Positions 11,401 to 20,400 of a stretch of 64,000 nt of DNA are shown in pieces. This DNA comes from Zoroaster sp. YZ-2022 (taxonomy: Eukaryota > Echinodermata > Asteroidea > Forcipulatida > Zoroasteridae). The DNA lies in assembly GCA_029582265.1 (NCBI GenBank), contig CM055820.1, forward strand, positions 16,078,485-16,142,484. The letters run 5' to 3'. The notes beneath the pieces were generated by a model. It worked only from the letters and a program-made list of their open reading frames with translations, was not told the DNA's origin and made no database searches. Within the stretch, counting starts at the first letter, position 1, and the number at the start of each line of letters is the position of its first letter. The position numbers and the translations under genes are program-made.

Positions 11401-14400
11401 TAAAAAAAAGTTGCCAGTGGCATTTTTTTTGCTCCAGTTGTTTTTTCTGTAAATATGGTGAATGCTTTTTCACACTTTTCTCAGGACTGAGACTCTGTAT
11501 TTAGCTGAAACAAAATATTTGCTTAATGTGTTGTTTAATTTGGATTTCAAAAAGTAGGTGTACTCATGGAAGCAGTTTTCCAGCATTACCAATATTGTAC
11601 CGTTCCTCTAAGTCTTAATAGAAACACTTACCTGAACTTCAGGAAAGATACCAAGCAGGCCATTCAAAGGAACAAGACCCAACTCTGAAAATAAAACAGA
11701 AATTTGTCAATAAATAGATGAGTATGGTAAGTGAAAGAGATGTTTGGTGTAGATGTGTTCACATCATTGTGGTTTAAAGGGTTTTCATAAAAGGCCAAGA
11801 CAGTTATAGACAATCTGATTGGACAAACATAATCATAAGTAAGAATAATTGCGGTGACACCATGTGGAATCTCAATTGAGTAGTAATTAGTTCTGAAAAG
11901 AACTGGGGGTACAACTCGACGTTTCGATCAGTATGATCGAAACGTCGAGTTGTACCCCTAGTTCTTTTCAGAACTAATTACTACTCAATTGAGATTCCAC
12001 ATGGTGTCACCGCAATTATTCTTACTTATCATCCTCACCATGCAAAGCTACAAGTTTTACCTAAACATAATCATGTAGGGGTATATTATTGGACCAATTA
12101 GGGTGACAAAGGTTATTTTACATCACGCTGACTCAAGTACTTTTTGTGTCTTCCCAAAACATGAATTTGACCATTCAACATAAATTACAATTTGTGTATA
12201 TTTTGAAAACAAAACCGATACATGCATTTATGAATGGGAATAAAAGTTTGATGCTTGGTTTTTACCGCAGCTAGGATAATGACCCGTTTTGTGCATGACC
12301 AAACCACAACAAACTTTCATTTCCTTATTACATGACCAGTGTTGTACACATGTAAGTGATACCTTAATGAAACCCTTTCAGAACAATCAAGCTCACCAAC
12401 AAACAAGAAATAAATGACCTACTGGTCCAGGATGAATTACCTGATCTAGTCGTCAGTAGCAATGGATAGGCAATGACATCCTTATAAAGTCTTGATATCA
12501 TAGGCAGATTAACATACCTTGGCTGTACATCATCTGATAACGAGTTCAGAATAATATACAACATTTAATAAAGTCATTATACACTACTGGTAATCTGAAA
12601 AGAAATCATCATTTAGTGTTAAGTTAATAATGGTCAAATAAGTTTTACTTTTGATGGCAAATCAAAACTTTTGCACATTTCTACTGGTGTAGTTGAATAA
12701 GCAAATCTTTAAATATTCATCACTCCTTTGTTTGGCTATATCACTGATAAGCACCAGGAATTTTCTATTTCAACTGAAAATTCCTATTTTTCCTAAAGAA
12801 AGTCAAACAATTTCACAAAAACAATCGTCAGAGGCATAATTTTACAATAATAAAATGACCAAATGAATTAATTCAGGCACATAGTTAATCAATGCGTTTT
12901 GACAATTATTTTCTTTTGACAAATATTTATTTTTAGTAAAAACCATTTGATTTCCTTTCTTTCAGGAAGATTTTCTGATTAAAACAACAATTTATGGAAT
13001 CATAAAAATGACTCTAACAATGTCATTCTACTTAAATACTTTAAAATACTTTCCCAAGGTTTTCAGATGACTCACTAAAAGAATTATAATTCCAGACCTT
13101 TTCAGTCCTGAAAGTTTTAGAACCACATATTATTTATGCAAATGAGGTCATTCGGGTCACATTTTCTTTGCTACTTAAGTTCTTTTCTCAATCTCAATTC
13201 TCAACATACCAATGAGGTAAGAATACTTAAGAATACCAAGTAAATGGTCAAGACAAACTGCTATATAGGATCTAGCCAGCAAATCGTCATCGGGCAAGCT
13301 CGGTGGTCGAGAGGTTAAGATGTCTGCACTAGTAAGCAGTAGGTCGTGGGTTCGGATCACAGTGTGAAGTTTTTTCCACAGACACTCGGAAAGCACCGAG
13401 TATGCAGTGCTATACACACGTCGTCAGTGTAGGGCAAAATTAAATCAACAAATTAAACAGTAAGAATGTTTGAAATGTAGACATCAAAAGATGATATACC
13501 CACCTACTGTTAACACATAATCACTTGGCTTCAACTGAAGATTAAAACGAGATTTGCCAGACGTTACACCTGCACAAAAAAAAAAAAATCTGGTAATTAA
13601 TACAGGTGTATGCTAATAAGGTGTATAATAATTAGTTATATGCTAATTATGTGTATGCTAACTAGGTGACAATATTGTATGTGTACATGTACACAAGTTT
13701 CTAATAAAGGTCATTTGTATTTTAGATCTAAAACCTGCATGATGATATGAACTGTTAGTGCTTATTTTTATTTTATTTCTTTTTCATTCTTTCAATGTTT
13801 AAATAACAACTACCTCTTTTTTACTTGCCAACAAGGATAATGCCTTGATCTGGAAATATTGTACCTGGAAGTATTAAGTATTACGCCAAAATAAAGTCTA
13901 TGGTTTCTGGTCTCCGTGCATCAGACCCGCGCATCAGCATTTTTAGTTTTCTATTTTTTTTTAGTATGAAACGCCGCTGTTCAATTGCAAAATTGCTGAA
14001 TCGATTGGAATTCTGCTATGCTGTGTTTTAAACAACTTTTTCACATAGGGGTATGAACGTATGCCCGATTTGTGAGGCCTCTCTTAGCCACCATACTTTA
14101 TGTATGGGAAATTTGGTCTGGTTCCAATAACCATGTACACATGTATCACATATTTCACTAGTTTGCAACAAAATTAATAAGATACCAAAAAACAAAACAA
14201 AACAAAACAAAAAACCTGTCACCCCACTGATTTTGAAGCGATCTATGACCAGAAGCCAGAGATGTTTTTGGGCCTTATACTAGTCAAGACAACATTGTTG
14301 TACATTTGGGATTTAGATTATAATAGTTTTTTTGTCAACAAACTCCTAGGTTCAAAGTTCAAAGTTCTATTGTGTAAACATTCTGTTGTGTAAACACAAA

Positions 14401-17400
14401 GCCACTCAACTGATTGAGAAGCATGAACCAATATCTGAGCTATATTTTTTTAGCTCAGAAAGTACATGTATGACTAGAGGTACAGTGTCACAGAGCATCG
14501 GACCAAGAAAACTTAATTTGTAGAGTGAATAATTTAGGTGAATCATCCACCATTATAAGGAACCATTACCCTAGGACTGTGTGAACAGGCAGGTCCACAC
14601 TGTGAGCTTTACACTGAACTCTGTGCTTTCTCTACATCAATAAATAACAAAGGTAAGGTCACAGACTCTATTATTAATAGAGGTTAGTACCTAGTCTTGA
14701 TATACAAAATGTACAATGTACCCTCTATACAGACTGTGAATTTGGCCTCTCTATGTTTGTAATTTACAGAATGCTTTTTCATTCGTAAACTTACTTCTGC
14801 CTCACCAATAACTTTTAGGACATTTCCTTTAACCCCCCATCAATCGTGCTTACAAAATATCAACTTGGTTGACTCCGAGAATCATAATTTCTTCAAAGTT
14901 CTATATTTCTGTGTACATATCCAAATCTTCAGATGTGTTTAAGCATGTTGAAGGGCACAAAAGTGCAAGGTAATATTAGGGTTGGCAATTATTTCCTTAC
15001 TTCGAGGTTTTCTGGAGGTTAGTTATTTTGAACTCTGCTTGTTTCAATTCATCAAGAAGGTAAGAACAATTAGTAGGTAATGTTACTTTTAATTATCTTA
15101 ATTTGCAAACAAAGCTATATCTTTCACATGTTTGGTACAATGGTATGATGTGTATTGTTTATATAAAAAGATAAGTTTACCAAAATGCTTTAAATGTTTA
15201 ATCAGCTAAAATATTTATGAGAAAGTTTTTATAATTCACAATTTCTGACAAAAATAATATGTAAATAGAGAATTATCTGTTGCATAATGCTTACCAACCT
15301 AAAGGACCTATATTATAAATGCAAAATAGTAATTATTGGTCCTGCATTTCAAACCTAGCAGGTTCTTCCTCAAATGCAAAATGCTAATGATATTAATTAC
15401 TCATTTGATTGTACAGTCTGCTATATTTTATCCTCTGAAATCTAAACTTTAAGGCTTAGAATGGTTTTAATAAGAACTGTAATTAATCATTTCCATCTTG
15501 TATTTTGAAATGTTTATTTCAGATTTATACTGTTGTCATGGCAATCATTACCAAAACTCAAGGTCAGAGGAGGGTTAACTTACTTGGAGGCATTGGTGTA
15601 TTGTTCATCATGTGTATGGCATATATTGGAATGAACTATGTGGACATTAATGTCCCTAAGGTGTCTACAATGAGTGATCAGCTTGTCTTTACAATACGAT
15701 GGCTTATGCTGTCACTATTACCATTGGTATTTGGTGTGTTGGTAAGTTGTTCCATCTATCTAGGAGATGACCCTGGTTGGCTAAAAATGGGGGAGGCATA
15801 TTGTAAGAAATTGGTTGAATTTATTGGTAAATTTCCATTTTTTAACATGGATGCTCCTCGCATGTCTTCTTCCACGCCCCCACCCCCAACTAAAAACTTA
15901 CTATTTAAAACAAAAATATTCCACCGTTCCTTTCAGGTAAATTCATTGCTATTGTGATTATATGTATCTTTCTCACGCTACACCCATCTTTATCAGATAT
16001 CCTGTTTGCAAGTACAATTAAACCACCAATAATTAATACAATAGAGTCATCCTAGCCTACATCCATGCAAGCCTCGCTTTGATCACAGTGTTAAATATGT
16101 ACGGGAGTAAAAACAATATGCGGTTGCATTGTTAAATGTCTATAGATTGTCACTTCAAAGACAATTTGCTGATGATTGTGTTAGAATCATGTTAACCAAT
16201 CTTAAAGATGTGATTTATCAGAAGTAGACATTTAAACTTAAAGGGACAATATCGTCACGATCAACAGGGCATGGAAATCGGAGTGCTAATTTTAGATTAA
16301 AAGTGACTGTAAATAATAACCCACATGATAAGGTCACATGTCAACTGTTGCTGCTGCATAATTAGACAGTAATGTTCAGTCACTGTGTTCATCTTAAACT
16401 AGGACAGCGATTCCATGCTCTTTAAGTTAAAAGACTTGCGTCATTTACAATGATGTAACCAAAGACCTACTCTCTGCAAATATTCAAACCATTAGAAGTA
16501 TACAGGTCTACAAAATTATAGTAATCTACAGGGCTCTTTTTAAGAGGAAATTGTAAGAAACGATGATTTGCTTGACTTGCATAATATGCTGAATATTTAG
16601 ACATTTATTTATTTATATTTCTTCCAGTTTGTTTCATTGACCCGATATGTAAACATCCAGACTGCTGGCTATGATCCCACCCTGCCCATATCCCAAAGAA
16701 TTGTAGGAATGAAACAGCGTGCCTTACAGAATACCCTGGAACAAACAGTGATTCATATTGCCGTCATAATGGCTCTCAGCACCTACCTAGAGGGCGACAA
16801 ACTCAAAGTTATTCCAATACTCGTCTTCTTGTTCCTGTGTGGTAGAGTAATGTTTTACATTGGCTATCTTGCTACAGATAACTCATTAAACCGTGCATTG
16901 GGGTTTGGTTTAACCTTTCTACCAAACATAGCTGGAACAGTTTACTGCATGTACTGTTTGTTTACTAGTGGTGCTGGTTTGGGATTGCCAAGTCAATAAA
17001 TACAGAAGCGCCCTCAATGTCAAACTATGACAGACACAAGCTTTACAGCTGTCAATGGCAGATACCATACAATCTGAGAGATACCAACAGTCAAATACTT
17101 GGTTTGGGTATTTTTAATTAAGGCGCTACATCTCAAATCTTATTCATCAGTAAATTTTTCAATAATTAATATTATGTTAATGATTTATGTTATATAAAAA
17201 ATGCCCATATAAACCTGTACACTGTTGCCTTCCATGAATTGGACCTAGTACTCTCAAGAACACACCCAGAGTAAACATGTCACATGGTCTATAGACATTG
17301 CAACATGTGACATCATCACACCATGTGCGATCGTTAATACTTTCACAGATTAGTTTTATACATAAATCTCTTACTTCTTAGGCCACTACAAAGAAGTGTC

Positions 17401-20400
17401 TAGTTTCTGGTCTCCGAGCATGTCACCTCAGACCCGTGCATCAGCATCTTTAATGCCCAATTGCAGCCAAAATTAATGGATCGATTGGAATTCTGCGCGC
17501 TGTGTTTTAAATGACTTTTTCACATAGGGGTATGAATATTTTCCCGATTTGTGAGGCCTCTCTTAGCCACCATACTTTGTATATATGGGATATTTGGTTC
17601 CCGCGTGTACATCTATCATGTATTTCCCTATTGGCAAAAAAAAAGATTACAAAAAAAAGCACGTCACCGCACCGAATTTGAAGCCGACCTATGACCAGAA
17701 ACTGGAGACTTACGAAGTATGGATGCTTTTACAGACTTTTTTCAAAATATGATTTGCAGATGTGTCAGATAAGCATTATGAACATTTCAATACTGTCAAA
17801 AAACCTACTTACTTATTTTCGTCTTCATCTCTTTATCAGGTTACAGAATAAAACAGCAGACAAGAGAATATTTGCTGCCACTGTCTCTATCCTTAAACTG
17901 ACCCAACCGAGTTTTACCCAGAGGGTCAAACATCTGCATCTCACCCCTTCCCACCCCTCCCACACCCTTAACCCCCTTCAATAACTGACAAGAAACCCTG
18001 TTTGATGGAACAACATCCACCAGTTGTCCAAGTGTGAAAACCTGCTAAAAGTGCAACAAGATCCAACAGATTTTGACCTTTGTTGTATTTTGTTCTTTTC
18101 AGCATGATTACGGTTAATAAAGATACAGGAATACGATCTCCTATTTCATTTTCATTGAAGGTACAATATCGTCACAATTAACAAGGCATGGAATTGGAGT
18201 GCTAGTTTTTGATTAACTCAGTGACTGAAAATAACACCCTACATGATAGGGTCATATTACCATTGCTGCTGCATAAATGAGCCAGTAATTTGTGACCGGA
18301 TCCTACAAAATGAGTCTTTTATGTGGTCTTTTATGAGTTTGTATGTGGTCCTGAAAGAGCATATTCTCCTCTTCATTTGATAAACAAATTATGTTCATAC
18401 GTTAATACCATACGAAGTAATACCATAAAACACATTACCTCGGCCTGCACTGTCAGAAAACCAAAAAAATATCGCACGTTTAAGTCTGGGCTTGATTTCT
18501 GGTTTTATTTATATCATTCTTCCATAGCAACCAGGTATTTCAAGTCAACGTGGCTGCAAACATAGAGCAAGGACCAGGCATTCTAAGGCCAAAGAGGAGA
18601 CAAAACGATCCTTTGCTGAGTAATTTTGGAACATTTTTGATTCAACATGCTAAAGAAAATCAGGATTTTGAACATTTTCCGATTTTGTTTCGGGGATTTT
18701 TTAGTTGGGTAGATTTATTAACATGTTTTTCTACTTATTTCTTTCGACCACACACACATGACTCGTGTTTATGTGTCCGTATCTCAATACAGGCATTTGC
18801 AACTTCCGACTCATTTCATACGGTCGGGTCACATTTTCAGTCACTGTCTTAAACTAGGACACCGATTCCATGCACTGTTGAAAGTGACGATGACCTTTAA
18901 TGTCATTTTGCACTTCATGGAATGTGAACGAAAAGGGAATTACTGTGACGTTGACAATTAAATTTGCCTCTGTGACAATTGTTAACGTCATGAATTTCAC
19001 TTTGCTTTTTGCATTTGTGTGATGTAAGAACCTGCCTTTACATGATAGGAAGTCACATATAAATTACTCAATTGAACTATTTGAGAAGAAAGTATACCAA
19101 TGTGTGTAATTTTTTCAAATATTTGAACATTTGACAGAGAAGTTTAATGCCACATACATAAAGTGCACTACCAGCTGAGATCCGGAATTTTATGTAGGCC
19201 ATATGGGCTCTGCCCTGTCTTGGTGCCCCTTAAAAATCTTCCCATAGAAATTCTGATGTTCTAAAGCCGTGTTCGCACTGGACTTTTTTGGGGGAAGGTT
19301 TTACCGAGACAATGGTAAAATGAAAAATGGTCAAATGTAACCTCTGTCCGCACTTGGACTTTCGACACGGGAAAATTTTACCGAGACCGTGGTAGAAGTA
19401 ACCAAGCTGTCAGTATAATGACTCATGAGGGCGCTTTGCGTGACCTTTCTACGTTGACCCGATTGACCCAACAACGCACAGAAAACTTGCTACACATGCA
19501 CATGCATTAAATGCGCCCGGCCCGCCCCCACCGGTGAAACAATGCAAAGCGCATGCGTGGTGTCCCTGTGTAGCACGGCCTTGCGCTCGGGCCGGATGTA
19601 CGCTTTCCTGAGCCGCTTTTACCGACTCGCACTGTCCGCACTGGACTTATCATCTCGGGAAAAGTTACCTGGTTAGTTTTCCTGGGCAGCAGTTGGCCAG
19701 TAAAAGTAACCGCTGGACTCAGGAAAAGTAACTGAGAGGAAAATGTCCCAGGCTGTCCGCACTGGACTTAAAATGGGAAAAATACCCATCGTCTCGGTAA
19801 GTTTTACCAAAAAAAGTCCAGTGCGAACACGGCTTAAGTGCCCTCTGACCTTGCCCTTACAAGAATGAAATTTCAGGCCTACATATACACACACACAGCA
19901 CCTACGTAACAGCCTCTTACCATGTATTGACATAAGCTTCCCAACAGGTACACATGCTACACTACAAACAGCGCCCTCACATGTCGGATGGTGATAAGTC
20001 AACTTGTGGACTCCATTGACTCTCCAACTGTGTGGCATATTTGCGGTTGTGTCATTTTGGACTACAGAGGGCACTTCAGGTTGATTTCTTGAGGGTGAAC
20101 TTGAAGAGGGATCTACGGCTGTATCCAAAGAACTGCAGATGCTGCAATGTCTTAATGTCTGAAAAGGGGGAAAGTTTAGAGCCACACAATAAATGATTGA
20201 TACAGCCTTACTGGGGGAAAAATATTTGGTTTTCCAAAATTTTAATTATTGGAAATCTTAGACGGTTCAGAACATTTGGTGGAATGGAGGTTGTTTCATT
20301 CTAGTTGCAGTTTTGGTTGTTTTTCTTCAGAAATAGCCAATTAACTTTCATTGGAGAACATTCTGAATAAAGAACATGGATCAGTCAGCAAATACCAAAA

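Noticed and set aside
19673..19920. Extension of FBXO7 exon 3 into the following open frame
   Set aside because: The frame stays open past the donor by chance and runs into the MITE. Homology stops at the GTAAGA donor and phase fits exon 4.
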